Origin: Catenulispora pinisilvae
GTDB taxonomy: Bacteria; Actinomycetota; Actinomycetes; Streptomycetales; Catenulisporaceae
Length of the DNA: 55,818 nucleotides
Direction of reading: 5' to 3'
NCBI RefSeq assembly: GCF_015356865.1
Contig: NZ_JAAFZA010000046.1
Location: 1-55,818, forward strand
The notes under the pieces are model-generated. The model did not search any database. It was not told the DNA's origin and worked only from the letters and a program-made list of their open reading frames with translations. Positions 39,457-48,667 of this stretch are shown piece by piece (the first letter of the stretch is position 1; every line of letters begins with the position of its first letter). The translations under genes were made by a program, and so were the position numbers.

Positions 39457-40299
39457 TCAGCCCTTGACGGCGCCCGCCGTCAAGCCCTTGACGAGATACT
39501 TCTGGAGGTAGAGGTAGATCAGGACCACCGGGATGCCGGCGAGCAGCGAGCCGGCGGCGAACTCGCCGTAGTCGGTGTTGTGGTTGCCGGAGACCAGGCC
39601 GTACAGGCCGACCGCCAGCGTCTTGTGCGCGCTGCCGGTCAGGAACACGCCGGCCAGGATGATCTCGTTCAGGAAGGACACGAACGAGAACAGCCCGACC
39701 ACCACCAGCATCGGCCGGGCCAGCGGCAAGATGATGCGGAAGAACACCTGCGCCTCGGTGGCGCCGTCGATCCGCGCCGACTCGTCCAGCTCCACCGGGA
39801 TGGTGTCCAGGTAGCCCTTGAGCAGCCAGGTGTTCACGCCCATCGCGCCGCCGAGGTAGACGACGATCAGGCCGAGCGAGGTGTTCAGGCCGAACGCCGG
39901 CAGGACGCTGCCGATGTTGATGAACAGCAGGTACAGCGCGGTCAGCGCCAAGAAGTTCGGGAACATCTGCACCAGCAGGATGCCGGTGAGCCCGGGCCGC
40001 CGGCCGCGGAAGCGCAGCCGGGAGAAGGCGTACGCCCCGCTGACGCCGATCAGAACGTTGAGAACCGACGAGACGCCGCAGATCACCAGGGTATTGACGT
40101 ACCAGCGGACATATGGCGAGTTCGGGTCGTGGAACAGCTTGCTGAAGTTGGCGAAACTCGCACCGCTCGGGATCAGCGAGGTCGTGGACAGCGTGCCGAC
40201 CGGGTTCAGCGCGGCCGAGACCAGGAAGAGGATCGGGACGAGCGCGAACACCAGGGAGGCGATGCCTATCAGGTGGCGCCACCACAGACGGTCCTTCAT
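39457..40299 (-). CDS. malG: Maltodextrin ABC transporter permease MalG
   Basis: The 280-aa permease has six membrane segments and the EAA loop of sugar permeases (ELDESARIDGATEAQVFFRIILPLARP), which docks to the ATPase. Its ATG overlaps the malF stop by 4 bases. It forms the membrane channel with MalF. No ATPase gene is nearby, so the shared MsiK-type ATPase is expected elsewhere. Confidence 0.92.
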   Translation of the reverse strand: MKDRLWWRHLIGIASLVFALVPILFLVSAALNPVGTLSTTSLIPSGASFANFSKLFHDPNSPYVRWYVNTLVICGVSSVLNVLIGVSGAYAFSRLRFRGRRPGLTGILLVQMFPNFLALTALYLLFINIGSVLPAFGLNTSLGLIVVYLGGAMGVNTWLLKGYLDTIPVELDESARIDGATEAQVFFRIILPLARPMLVVVGLFSFVSFLNEIILAGVFLTGSAHKTLAVGLYGLVSGNHNTDYGEFAAGSLLAGIPVVLIYLYLQKYLVKGLTAGAVKG

Positions 40300-41852
40300 C
40301 GGGCGTACACCTCCTCCAGCTGTCGGGTCTGCCGGAAGCCGGCGTAGGAGATCAGGCCGACCAACACGAAGAGCAGGAACGAGATCGCCGAGGCCAGGCC
40401 GTACTGCGCGCCCTGGCCGCCGAACGACAGACGGTAGGTGTAGCTGATCAGGATGTCCGTGTCACCGGCCGTGGAGCTGCCGGAGGGGTACGGGGCACCG
40501 TCGGTCAGCAGCCGGATCACGTTGAAGTTGTTGAAGTTGTAGCCGAACGAGGCGATCAGCAGCGGCATCGCGCCGATCAGCACCGTGGGCATCGTCACCG
40601 AGCGGAACACCCGGAACGGCGAGGCGCCGTCGACCCTCGCGACCTCCTTCAGCTCCTGCGGCACCGCCTGCAACAGGCCCGCGCAGACCAGGAACATGTA
40701 GGGGAAGCCGAGCCACAGGTTCGTCAGCAACACCGACCCGCGCGCCGACCAGGGGCTGCCGAGCCAGTCGATGTGGGTGCCGAAGAGCTTGTTCAGCAGG
40801 CCGAAGTCCTTGTTGTACATGCTCGCCCAGACGAGGGTCGAGATGAACGCGGGCATCGCGTAGGGCAGGAGTAGCAGGGAGCTGTAAAGCCTTCGGCCAC
40901 GCATCCGGGGATGGTCCATGACCACCGCGAGCAGCAGGCCCAGGCCGAACGTGCTCAGCACCGACAGGACGGCGAACGCGATCGTCCAGACCAGGACCCG
41001 CAGGAACGGGCCGCGGATGGCGGCGTTGGTGAGCACCGAGGTGAAGTTCTTGAACCCGACGCCGACCTTCCAGCCGATCGGCAGCGTCTTGCCGGAGCCG
41101 TCGACGGCCTTGAACTCACCATCAGAGGCCTTGTACACGGTGCCGGTCCGGGTGTCGGTCATGGTCTTCGCGGCGGCGTCGTACTTCATCGTGAACTGGC
41201 CGACGTACGCCTCGGACAGGCCCACCGACTTGATGAAGCCGCCGCCGGTCGGCACCTCGAACGCGGCCAGCCGCTGGCCCAGGCCGTTGACCTGGATCCC
41301 GGTCAGGATGTGCCAGCCGGCCGCGGTGATCACCTTGCCGGTGAACTGGTCCTTGGTCACCTCGGAGTCCGGGACCGGCGTGAGCCCGGCGGCGTCGCCG
41401 CGCTCGACCTTCCCGTTCGGGTCGGTGAGGAAGAACACGAACGCACCGGAGATGTCGGCGGTCTTGGTCGCCACCGACAACTCGTAGCGCTGCGCGCCGG
41501 GCTGCTCCAGCACGGAGTCGGCCTCGATCTGCGCCACGGCCTGGGACTGGCTGAGCCGGTGCCCGTCGCCGTAGTTGGTGAACGCGGTGTCGATCGTGTA
41601 GCCGATCGGGTAGACCTGGAAAGCCAGCAGCAGGATCGTGCCGGGGACCAGGAACCGAGCCGCGATCCGCTTCGGGGTCAGGTAGACGTAGGCGAGGATC
41701 GCCGTCACCGCGACGGTGACCGTCACGCCGGTCCACGAGTGCTTGTCGACCAGCGTCGGGACGGTGAGCACCGCGAAGAGGACGACCAGGCCGACGAAGA
41801 CGACCCGTGGCCACGACAAGCGTGCCAGACGCTCAGAGGGCAAGGCGGTCAC
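40296..41852 (-). CDS. malF: Maltodextrin ABC transporter permease MalF
   Basis: The 518-aa permease has N-terminal membrane helices, a long extracytoplasmic region of about 180 residues (about 110-290) like the MalF P2 loop, and a C-terminal core with the EAA motif (ELKEVARVDGASPFRVFRSVTMP). It starts at a GTG with GGGGAG upstream. Operon order is malE-malF-malG-amylase. Confidence 0.92.
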   Translation of the reverse strand: MTALPSERLARLSWPRVVFVGLVVLFAVLTVPTLVDKHSWTGVTVTVAVTAILAYVYLTPKRIAARFLVPGTILLLAFQVYPIGYTIDTAFTNYGDGHRLSQSQAVAQIEADSVLEQPGAQRYELSVATKTADISGAFVFFLTDPNGKVERGDAAGLTPVPDSEVTKDQFTGKVITAAGWHILTGIQVNGLGQRLAAFEVPTGGGFIKSVGLSEAYVGQFTMKYDAAAKTMTDTRTGTVYKASDGEFKAVDGSGKTLPIGWKVGVGFKNFTSVLTNAAIRGPFLRVLVWTIAFAVLSVLSTFGLGLLLAVVMDHPRMRGRRLYSSLLLLPYAMPAFISTLVWASMYNKDFGLLNKLFGTHIDWLGSPWSARGSVLLTNLWLGFPYMFLVCAGLLQAVPQELKEVARVDGASPFRVFRSVTMPTVLIGAMPLLIASFGYNFNNFNVIRLLTDGAPYPSGSSTAGDTDILISYTYRLSFGGQGAQYGLASAISFLLFVLVGLISYAGFRQTRQLEEVYAR

Positions 41853-41882
41853 GGCCGCTCCCCTGCTTTCTTTCGGCTCCGT

Positions 41883-41923
41883 ACGGTGCGACGGCCCGGG
41901 GGCAATTCGAGTCGCCGCACCGT
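41883..41923 (-). terminator. Intra-operon hairpin between malE and malF
   Basis: ACGGTGCG and CGCACCGT are perfectly complementary, with a GTCG/CGAC extension inside. The hairpin lies in the 128-base gap after malE. Such structures usually cause partial termination or protect the upstream mRNA, giving more binding protein than permease. Confidence 0.6.
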
Positions 41924-41980
41924 GCGGAGGCTTGCGGTTTCAAGGACGGAAGAGATGGTGGTCTGCCAACGGTTGGCCGG

Positions 41981-43339
41981 CTAACCCTTGGCGATCGCCG
42001 CGCGGATCTGGTTGGCGGCGTTCGTCATCGAGGTGTTCGGGTCGGCGCCGCCGACGATCGCCGCCTCGGCGATCCCGAGCGGGCCCCACACCGCGGACAT
42101 CGCCGGGATCTGCGGGAGCACGACGCCGTGCGCGGCCGCGGCCTGGAAGGCGGTGATGTCCGGGTCGGTCTTGGACACGTCGTTGTACGCCTCGGTCAGG
42201 GCCGGGGCCCGCGGGTCGACCTTGTACAGCGCCTCCTCGACGTCCTTGCGGGTCAGGTAGTTCAGCGTGAACTCCTGCGCCAGCGCGGTGTTCTTGGCCT
42301 TCGCCGAGACGTAGAACGCCTGCACGCCGACGAACGGCTGGGCCGGGCCCAGGCCGGCGAAGCCGGGGACCGGGCTGATCGCGTACTTCAGGCCCGACTT
42401 GCGGATCTGCTCCAGCGACCACGGGCCGGAGATCAGGTACGGGGTCTTGCCGGAGGTGAACAGCGACACCGCGTTGTCGGCGTCGATGGAGCGCTTGAAG
42501 ACGTTCTGGCCCTTCTCGCCGTACTTGGCCAGCTGCGCGGCGAACGCCTTGGATCCGGCGTTGTCCACGCCGACCTGCGAGGGGTCGTAGCTGCCGTCGG
42601 GCTTGGTACCGAAGATGTCGCCGCCGGCCGAGCCGAGCAGCGGCTGCGCGGTGTAGGGGTCGCCCTGCTGGCCGATCTGCATCGCCAGCGCCTCGGAGGC
42701 CTTGCCGGACTTCACCGCGGCCTGGCCGTTGGCCACCATGGCCTCGAACGTGGCCGGGTTCGCCGCCGCCTCACCGGTGTTGGTGATCAGCGCCAGGTTC
42801 TCGGTCGCGTAGGGGATGCCGTAGACCTGGCCGTTGTAGGTGACGGCGTTCAGCGCGGTGGTCTCGAAGGCGCCCTTCTGGGCCGCGGTCAGCGGCAGCG
42901 GCGAGATGGCGCCGTTCTGCACCATGTTGCCGATCCAGTCGGTGGCGCCGACCACGATGTCCGGGCCCTTGCCGGCCGCGGTGGCGGTGACGTACGCCGA
43001 CTGAAGGTCGGTGGACACCGGCTGCACGCTCACCGAGATGCCGTTCGCGGTGGCGAAGCTCTGGGCGAACTGCTGCAACACCGGGGCCCGCTGGGCGTCG
43101 GCCCAGATCACCAGGTCGGTGTTGGGGTCGCGGACCGGCGGCGCGCTGGCCGAGGAAGAAGCTGTCGAGGCCGCGGCAGCGGCCGATGAGCCGGACGCCG
43201 ATGGCGAGGAGGCCGAACTCGTCGAGGAGGACGAGCCCGCAGCGGACTTCGAGGACGAGCTGGAGCAGCCGGTCAGGGAAAGAGCTGCCGCTACGACCGC
43301 GACAGCGGCGGTCGTCAAGGAGGGACGGTATCTCACCAT
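41981..43339 (-). CDS. malE: Maltodextrin-binding lipoprotein MalE
   Basis: The 452-aa protein has a lipoprotein signal with lipobox LTGC at about residue 25 and then a Ser/Ala-rich linker to about 70. The solute-binding fold of the MalE family follows (TDLVIWADAQRAPVLQQFAQ; YGIPYATENLALITN; FVGVQAFYVSAKAKN). It captures maltose or maltodextrins outside the cell for MalFG. An unusually serine-rich anchor is common in actinomycetes. Confidence 0.92.
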   Translation of the reverse strand: MVRYRPSLTTAAVAVVAAALSLTGCSSSSSKSAAGSSSSTSSASSPSASGSSAAAAASTASSSASAPPVRDPNTDLVIWADAQRAPVLQQFAQSFATANGISVSVQPVSTDLQSAYVTATAAGKGPDIVVGATDWIGNMVQNGAISPLPLTAAQKGAFETTALNAVTYNGQVYGIPYATENLALITNTGEAAANPATFEAMVANGQAAVKSGKASEALAMQIGQQGDPYTAQPLLGSAGGDIFGTKPDGSYDPSQVGVDNAGSKAFAAQLAKYGEKGQNVFKRSIDADNAVSLFTSGKTPYLISGPWSLEQIRKSGLKYAISPVPGFAGLGPAQPFVGVQAFYVSAKAKNTALAQEFTLNYLTRKDVEEALYKVDPRAPALTEAYNDVSKTDPDITAFQAAAAHGVVLPQIPAMSAVWGPLGIAEAAIVGGADPNTSMTNAANQIRAAIAKG

Positions 43340-43533
43340 GACCCCTTTGGTCAGTTGTCGGGAGAAAGGAGTTTCGCTCTGCGTGCGACCTGAAGAAGAC
43401 AGGTCAGAGCGTTGATGTCGGCGGGGTCCGGCCGTGACTCGCCGTTAACACCGCAGACCCTAACTGGAAACTCGGACCGGACAATCCGTTGCAGCTTCTT
43501 GCGTCGCTGTTTCAGATCCGTGCACTTCTGTTT
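43340..43533 (-). promoter_or_regulatory. malE promoter region
   Basis: A 194-base gap between the malE start and the malR stop. GTTTC/GAAAC motifs occur near 43508-43545 (the last copies overlap the malR stop), and GTTGCAGCTTCTTGCG lies at 43489-43504. These loosely match the MalR palindrome upstream of malR. No clear -35/-10 pair is seen. Confidence 0.35.
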
Positions 43534-44550
43534 CTACGTTTCTGCAAGAGGCCCGGTGGAGGCCCGCACGACCAACTCGGGGAAGAACAGCGACTCGGTC
43601 TTGCGGATGGTCACCCCGCGGATCTGGTCGATCAGCGTCCGGGCTGCGGCGACGCCCATCGAGAGCACCGGCTGGCGCACCGTGGTCAGCGGTGGATCGG
43701 TGTAGCCCATGAGGACCGAATCGTCGTAACCGATCACGGAAACGTCCTCGGGGACCCGCTTGTGATGTTGCTTCAGAGCCCGGATCGCACCGAGCGCCAT
43801 CATGTCCGAGCCGCAGACGATGGCCGTGACGTTGCGCTGCAACAGCCTGGAAGCCCCGGCGTACCCGCCCTCGACCCCGGGGAACGAGATGTCCACCAGG
43901 TCCGGTTCGTAGCCGCCGGCCCCGAACCGGGTCTCCATCGCGGTGCGGTAGCCGGACAGCTGCCGGCGGGCCGGGACGTGCCGGTCGGAGGACAGCAGCA
44001 GCCCGATCCGGCGGTGCCCGAGTTCGGCCAGGTGCGCCACCGCCAACTCCCCGGCGGCCCGGTCGTCGCAGGAGATGAACGGCGCCTCCAGGTTCGGGAT
44101 GAACCCGTTGACGAACACCAACGGCAGCCGCTGCGCCACCAGATCGCGGTAGCGGGAGTGGTCCTGGCCGGTGTCGGCGTGCATCCCGGAGACGAAGATG
44201 ACGCCGGAGACCCCGCGGTCCAGCAGCATGCCGACGTACTCGTCCTCCCCGGCGCCCTCCGGCGTCTGGGAACACAGCACCGGGGTGAACCCCTGACGCG
44301 AAAGGTTGGTCTCGATCACCTGGGCACACAACGGATAGATCGGGCTCTCCAGCTCCGGCAGCAGCAGGCCGACCAGGCCGGCGCTGCGGGGCCGCAGCCG
44401 GGACGGACGTTCGTAGCCCAGGACGTCCAGCGCCGTGAGCACCGCTTTGCGCAGTTGCGGGCTGACGCCGGGGCGTTCGTTGAGCACGCGGGAGACCGTG
44501 GCCTTGCTGACCCCGGCCTGGCGGGCTATGTCGTCGAGTCGAGAAGACAT
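43534..44550 (-). CDS. malR: LacI-family repressor MalR
   Basis: The 338-aa regulator starts at MSSRLDDIARQAGVSKATVSRVLNERPG (ATG at 44550); the in-frame upstream ATG at 44637 adds a non-homologous stretch over the promoter. The N-terminal HTH, hinge helix (PSRLRPRSAGL) and a PBP1-like sugar domain (GVSGVIFVSGMH; VIGYDDSVLMGYTDPPLTTV) are complete. It is placed between malE and the divergent GH13 pair, so it likely controls both, with maltodextrin as inducer. Confidence 0.9.
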   Translation of the reverse strand: MSSRLDDIARQAGVSKATVSRVLNERPGVSPQLRKAVLTALDVLGYERPSRLRPRSAGLVGLLLPELESPIYPLCAQVIETNLSRQGFTPVLCSQTPEGAGEDEYVGMLLDRGVSGVIFVSGMHADTGQDHSRYRDLVAQRLPLVFVNGFIPNLEAPFISCDDRAAGELAVAHLAELGHRRIGLLLSSDRHVPARRQLSGYRTAMETRFGAGGYEPDLVDISFPGVEGGYAGASRLLQRNVTAIVCGSDMMALGAIRALKQHHKRVPEDVSVIGYDDSVLMGYTDPPLTTVRQPVLSMGVAAARTLIDQIRGVTIRKTESLFFPELVVRASTGPLAET

Positions 44551-44565
44551 GCGCCGCACTATAGG

Positions 44566-44582
44566 TGTTTCGTTGCGAAACA
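44566..44582. promoter_or_regulatory. Candidate MalR operator
   Basis: TGTTTCGTTGCGAAACA is a palindrome with perfect 7-base arms and a 3-base centre, 16 bases upstream of malR in the divergent promoter region. Its GCGAAAC/GTTTCG core fits the LacI family. A GTGAAAC half-site also lies near 44597. Confidence 0.65.
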
Positions 44583-44699
44583 TGGAAGCAGAAGAGTGAA
44601 ACACAGCGGCAAACATCGGCAACCCCTTACGGATCACGATCCGTTTGCCTAGCGTCTGCCGGGTCGTGCCAATGCCGTGTCCACTGGAGAGCCGTGCCC

Positions 44700-46511
44700 A
44701 TGCCCGTGAATCCCCCCGTCCTCGGCCCCTCGGCCCACCACGACGGATCGCCTTTGTACGTGAGCGATCCCGCGCCCCGGGTCGGACAGAAGGTCGATGT
44801 GTTCGTGCGGACGTCGAAGGCGATGGCGGCGCGCGGTGTGCACGTGCGCAGCACGCCGGACGGCGAGCCCGCCTACACCGAGGCGCTGGTGGACCGGGAA
44901 GCCGGCGACGAGCTCTGGTGGCGCGCGAGCGTGCCGGTGGTGAACGCCGAGCTCGGGTACCGGTTCCTGATCGAGACCGGGACGCCGGGGCGGCGGCGCT
45001 GGCTGAACGGCACCGGGCTGCACGACGTCGACGTCACGGACACGGCCGACTTCAAGCTGCCCACCTACGACCCGCCACCGGCGTGGGCCGAGGGCGCGGT
45101 GGTCTACGAGATCTTCCCCGACCGGTTCGCGCGGTCGGCGGCGCATCCGGTGGGCGCCTTGCCGGATTGGGCTGTTCCGGCTGAATGGGATGATCCTGTT
45201 GCATACGGGACGCCGGCCGGGACGAAGCAGGTCTATCGCGGAACTTTGTGGGGTGTCGCGGAGAAGCTGGACTATCTTCGCAGGCTTGGGATCGACGCGT
45301 TGTATCTGACGCCGTTCTTCCCTTCGCGCTCCAACCACCGATACGACGCCTCGTCGTTCGACTTCGTCGACCCCCTGCTCGGCGGCGATGAAGCGCTCAA
45401 GGAGCTGACCGCACAGGCGCACCTGCGCGGAATCAAGGTCATCGGCGACATCACGTTGAACCACACCGGGGACATGCATCCCTGGTTCCGGCGCGGGCAG
45501 GCCGACCCGGCGAGCGCCGAAGCAGGGTTCTACTACTTCGGGGCGGATCGCGATCAGTACGCGTCGTTCTTCGGCGTGCCGTCGCTGCCCAAGCTGGACC
45601 ACCGGTCCGAGGAACTGCGGCGGCGGCTGTATGAGGGCCCGGATTCGGTGATCGCGCGGTATCCCGCCGAGTTCGGGTTGGACGGCTGGCGCGTGGATGT
45701 CGCGCAGTCGGCGGGGCGGTACGGGGCGATCGATCTCAATGCCCGGATGGCGCGGTCGGTGCGGGAGACGTTGCGGGCGGTGGCGCCGGAGACGTTGTTG
45801 CTGGCGGAGCACCAGTTCGACGCCTCGGCGACGCTGCGGGGCGACGGCTGGCACGGGACGATGGCCTACGCCGGGTTCACGCGGCCGGTGCTGGGCTGGC
45901 TCGGGGGTTCGGGCACGCCGGAGTTGTGGGGCGTGCCGGGGCGGCCGCCGGTCCACGGCGGCGGCGAGATGGCCGCGGTGATGCGCCAGTTCGCGGCGCT
46001 GATCCCGTGGCGCGCGGTCACGCACAACATGACCCTGCTGGATTCGCATGACATGCCGCGTTTCCGGTCCGTGGTCGGCGCGGAACGGCAGGCGCTCGGG
46101 GTGGCATTGTTGATGACGTTGCCGGGGCTGCCGATGGTGTTCGCCGGGGACGAGGTCGGGGTGGCCGGGGCGCTGCACACGGAGGACGGGCGCCGGCCGT
46201 TCCCGTGGGATGAGGGCGCGTGGGATCAGGGTACGTACGAGGTGTACCGCTCGCTGATCGCGCTGCGGCGTTCGCATGGCGCGCTGCGATCCGGCGGGTT
46301 GCGGTGGCTGCACGCGGGTGAGGACTTCGTACTGTTCGAGCGCGCGCTGCCGGAGGAGACGGTGGTGGTTCAGGTGAGCCGGGCCGCGCACGAGCCGGTG
46401 GCCGCGCCGTTCGCCGCTTCGCACTTGCTCGGCGGGTCGGATCTGGTCCCCGGAGCCCCCTTGCCCTCGGACGGTCCGGCCTTCCACGTGTGGCGCGTCG
46501 AGCGCGGCTGA
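44700..46511 (+). CDS. Intracellular GH13 maltodextrin hydrolase (neopullulanase/cyclomaltodextrinase type)
   Basis: The 603-aa enzyme lacks a signal peptide. An N-terminal CBM34-like domain (about 15-130) precedes the barrel. Catalytic motifs are complete: DITLNHTGD, GWRVDVAQS (nucleophile Asp), LLAEHQF (acid Glu) and LLDSHDMPRF. CBM34 plus GH13 is the signature of neopullulanase-like enzymes that trim imported oligosaccharides or cyclodextrins. The ATG at 44700 is preceded by GGAGAG. It is divergent from malR and followed by an alpha-glucosidase. Confidence 0.88.
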   Translation: MPVNPPVLGPSAHHDGSPLYVSDPAPRVGQKVDVFVRTSKAMAARGVHVRSTPDGEPAYTEALVDREAGDELWWRASVPVVNAELGYRFLIETGTPGRRRWLNGTGLHDVDVTDTADFKLPTYDPPPAWAEGAVVYEIFPDRFARSAAHPVGALPDWAVPAEWDDPVAYGTPAGTKQVYRGTLWGVAEKLDYLRRLGIDALYLTPFFPSRSNHRYDASSFDFVDPLLGGDEALKELTAQAHLRGIKVIGDITLNHTGDMHPWFRRGQADPASAEAGFYYFGADRDQYASFFGVPSLPKLDHRSEELRRRLYEGPDSVIARYPAEFGLDGWRVDVAQSAGRYGAIDLNARMARSVRETLRAVAPETLLLAEHQFDASATLRGDGWHGTMAYAGFTRPVLGWLGGSGTPELWGVPGRPPVHGGGEMAAVMRQFAALIPWRAVTHNMTLLDSHDMPRFRSVVGAERQALGVALLMTLPGLPMVFAGDEVGVAGALHTEDGRRPFPWDEGAWDQGTYEVYRSLIALRRSHGALRSGGLRWLHAGEDFVLFERALPEETVVVQVSRAAHEPVAAPFAASHLLGGSDLVPGAPLPSDGPAFHVWRVERG

Positions 46512-46568
46512 GCCATCTCCTCTATGCGGCTGAGCCATCTCCCCTATACGGCTTCTCCCCCTATATCA
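46504..46568. repeat. 22-bp direct repeat between the two GH13 genes
   Basis: GCGGCTGAGCCATCTCCTCT begins at 46504 and again at 46526, with a degenerate third copy from 46548. The first copy includes the stop codon of the upstream gene. Confidence 0.7.
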
Positions 46569-46586
46569 AGTCTCGGAGTGAAATAC

Positions 46587-48230
46587 ATGAGCAGCTGGTG
46601 GCGTGACGCCGTCATTTACCAGGTCTACATCCGCAGCTTCGCCGACGGGAACGGGGACGGGGTCGGCGACGTCGCCGGGCTGCGGTCGCGGCTGCCGTAT
46701 CTGGCGGCGCTCGGGGTGGACGCGTTGTGGTTGAACCCCTGGTACGCCTCGCCGCAGGTGGATGCCGGGTACGACGTGAGCGACTACCGGCGGCTGGATC
46801 CGCTGTTCGGGACGCTGGAGGATGCCAAGGCGCTGATAGCCGACGCGCATGCGCACGGGTTGCGGTTGATCCTGGACATCGTGCCGAACCACACGTCGGA
46901 TCAGCATCCTTGGTTCCAGGAGGCGCTGACCGCCGCGCCGGGTTCGCCCGCCCGGTCGCGGTACCACTTCCGGCCGGGGCGCGGCGTGGACGGTTCGGAG
47001 CCGCCGACGGACTGGCCGTCGATCTTCGGCGGGCCGGCCTGGACCCGCACCGTCGAGGCCGACGGGAAGCCCGGGGACTGGTTCCTGCACCTGTTCGCGC
47101 CGGAGCAGCCGGACTTGAACTGGACGAACCCCGAGGTGCGGGCCGAGTTCGAGAGCATCTTGCGGTTCTGGCTGGACCTGGGGGTCGACGGGTTCCGGAT
47201 CGACGTCGCGCACGGGCTGACGAAGGACCCTGCGTTCCCTGATGTCGCGTCTACTTCCACGGGGATGCTGGACGGTGTGGCGGCGGACCACCCGTACTTC
47301 GACCGCGACGAGACGCTGGCGATCTACGAGGGCTGGCGGCGGGTCGCGGACTCCTACGAGGGCGAGCGGGTGTTCGTGGCCGAGGCCTGGGTGGCGGACG
47401 CCTCGCGGGTGGCGCGGTATCTGACCCCGACCCGGCTGCACACGGCGTTCAACTTCGGCTTGCTGAGCTGCCCGTGGGACGCGACGGCGCTGCGTACCGA
47501 GATCGAGGCGACGCTGGGGGTGCTGGCGGCGGTCGGGGCACCGGCCACGTGGGTGCTGTCGAACCACGACGTGCTCCGGCACGCGACCCGCTACGGCCGC
47601 GCACAGACCTCGCTGGCCGACGCACGCCGCCTGTACGGGACGCCGGTGGACCACGCCCTCGGCGAGCGCCGCGCGCGGGCGGCGATGCAGCTGATCAACG
47701 CCCTGCCCGGCGGGACGTACGTGTACCAGGGCGAGGAGCTGGGACTGCCGGAGGTGGAGGACCTGCCGCCGGAGGCGTGGCAGGACCCGAGCCGCCACCA
47801 CGGCGGCCACGACGGCCCGGTCCGCGACGGCTGCCGCGTGCCACTGCCGTGGTCGGGGGACGCGGCGCCGTTCGGCTTCTCGCCGGCGGGGGCGACCGCC
47901 GCACCGTGGCTCCCGCAGCCCGCGGAGTGGAAGAACCGCACCGCCGCCGCGGAGGAGCAGGACCCGCACTCGACACTGTCGCACTACCGCGCACTGCTGC
48001 GCATCCGCCGCGAGTGGCTGCGGCGCGGGCTCGGAGACGGGACGCCGCTGGAGTGGCTCGCGGCGCCGAGCGGGGTGCTGGCGTTCCGGCGCGGGGAAGT
48101 GCTCTACTACGCGAACTTGTCGGAGGCGCCGGTGGCGCTGCCGGCGGGGTATCGGGTGCTGATCGGGTCGGAGGCGGTTGAAGGGGCGGTGTTGGGGGTG
48201 GATGTGGCGGTTTGGTTGGTGGCTGAGTAG
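46587..48230 (+). CDS. GH13 alpha-glucosidase
   Basis: The 547-aa enzyme starts MSSWWRDAVIYQVYIRSFAD at 46587; the longer ATG at 46524 lies in a repeat. It has the alpha-glucosidase/oligo-1,6-glucosidase core: DIVPNHTSD, GFRIDVAHG (nucleophile), FVAEAWV (acid) and LSNHDVLRH. The domain C end is degenerate but present. It releases glucose from short maltodextrins in the cytoplasm. It is the second gene of the GH13 pair and completes import and breakdown together with MalEFG and the secreted amylase. Confidence 0.92.
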   Translation: MSSWWRDAVIYQVYIRSFADGNGDGVGDVAGLRSRLPYLAALGVDALWLNPWYASPQVDAGYDVSDYRRLDPLFGTLEDAKALIADAHAHGLRLILDIVPNHTSDQHPWFQEALTAAPGSPARSRYHFRPGRGVDGSEPPTDWPSIFGGPAWTRTVEADGKPGDWFLHLFAPEQPDLNWTNPEVRAEFESILRFWLDLGVDGFRIDVAHGLTKDPAFPDVASTSTGMLDGVAADHPYFDRDETLAIYEGWRRVADSYEGERVFVAEAWVADASRVARYLTPTRLHTAFNFGLLSCPWDATALRTEIEATLGVLAAVGAPATWVLSNHDVLRHATRYGRAQTSLADARRLYGTPVDHALGERRARAAMQLINALPGGTYVYQGEELGLPEVEDLPPEAWQDPSRHHGGHDGPVRDGCRVPLPWSGDAAPFGFSPAGATAAPWLPQPAEWKNRTAAAEEQDPHSTLSHYRALLRIRREWLRRGLGDGTPLEWLAAPSGVLAFRRGEVLYYANLSEAPVALPAGYRVLIGSEAVEGAVLGVDVAVWLVAE

Positions 48231-48436
48231 GACGGCCGCCGGCGCTGGCAGTTGGGCTGACACTTGGGGATGCGGCGGCGTGATGCCACAGTGCCGCGCC
48301 GGCGCAGGATGCGGCGGCGCGCTGGAGTTATCCGGCACGGCCCTGCGGTGATGCTTGCGGTCATGCCGCGGTGCCCCGCTCTCCTCGCGCCGCACCCGCC
48401 ATTGACGCCCGCGCGGCTTCTCAGGATGCTGACCTC

Positions 48437-48667
48437 GTGGAACCCTTCAAGCCGCTGGGATGGCTGTGGGACCGGCCGCTGGGCCGGTTCCTGCGATTCG
48501 GCGTGGTGTGGGTCGTCGGGTCCGGCGCACTGGGGATGGCGCTCGACGCGTTGCAAAAACAGCACCGGCCGCTGATCGTGGCCGGTGCGCTGTCGGTCGC
48601 GTGGTTCAGTGGGATCTTTCTGGTGTTCGACGCCGTTCGGTATCTGTTGTGGCGGCGGCGTCACTGA
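48437..48667 (+). CDS. Small membrane protein
   Basis: A 76-aa protein starting VEPFKPLGWLWDRPLGRFLRFG (GTG at 48437), with two hydrophobic helices (FGVVWVVGSGALGMALDAL; PLIVAGALSVAWFSGIFLVF) and a basic end RYLLWRRRH. The start is uncertain, since a frame from 48371 is also open. No family recognised. Its last 62 bases overlap the convergent hydrolase gene. Confidence 0.6.
   Translation: MEPFKPLGWLWDRPLGRFLRFGVVWVVGSGALGMALDALQKQHRPLIVAGALSVAWFSGIFLVFDAVRYLLWRRRH

Noticed and set aside
37196..40285. A 1029-residue frame joining the amylase to the malG region
   Set aside because: The signal peptide at the ATG of 39427 marks the real start; upstream is antiparallel-frame malG.
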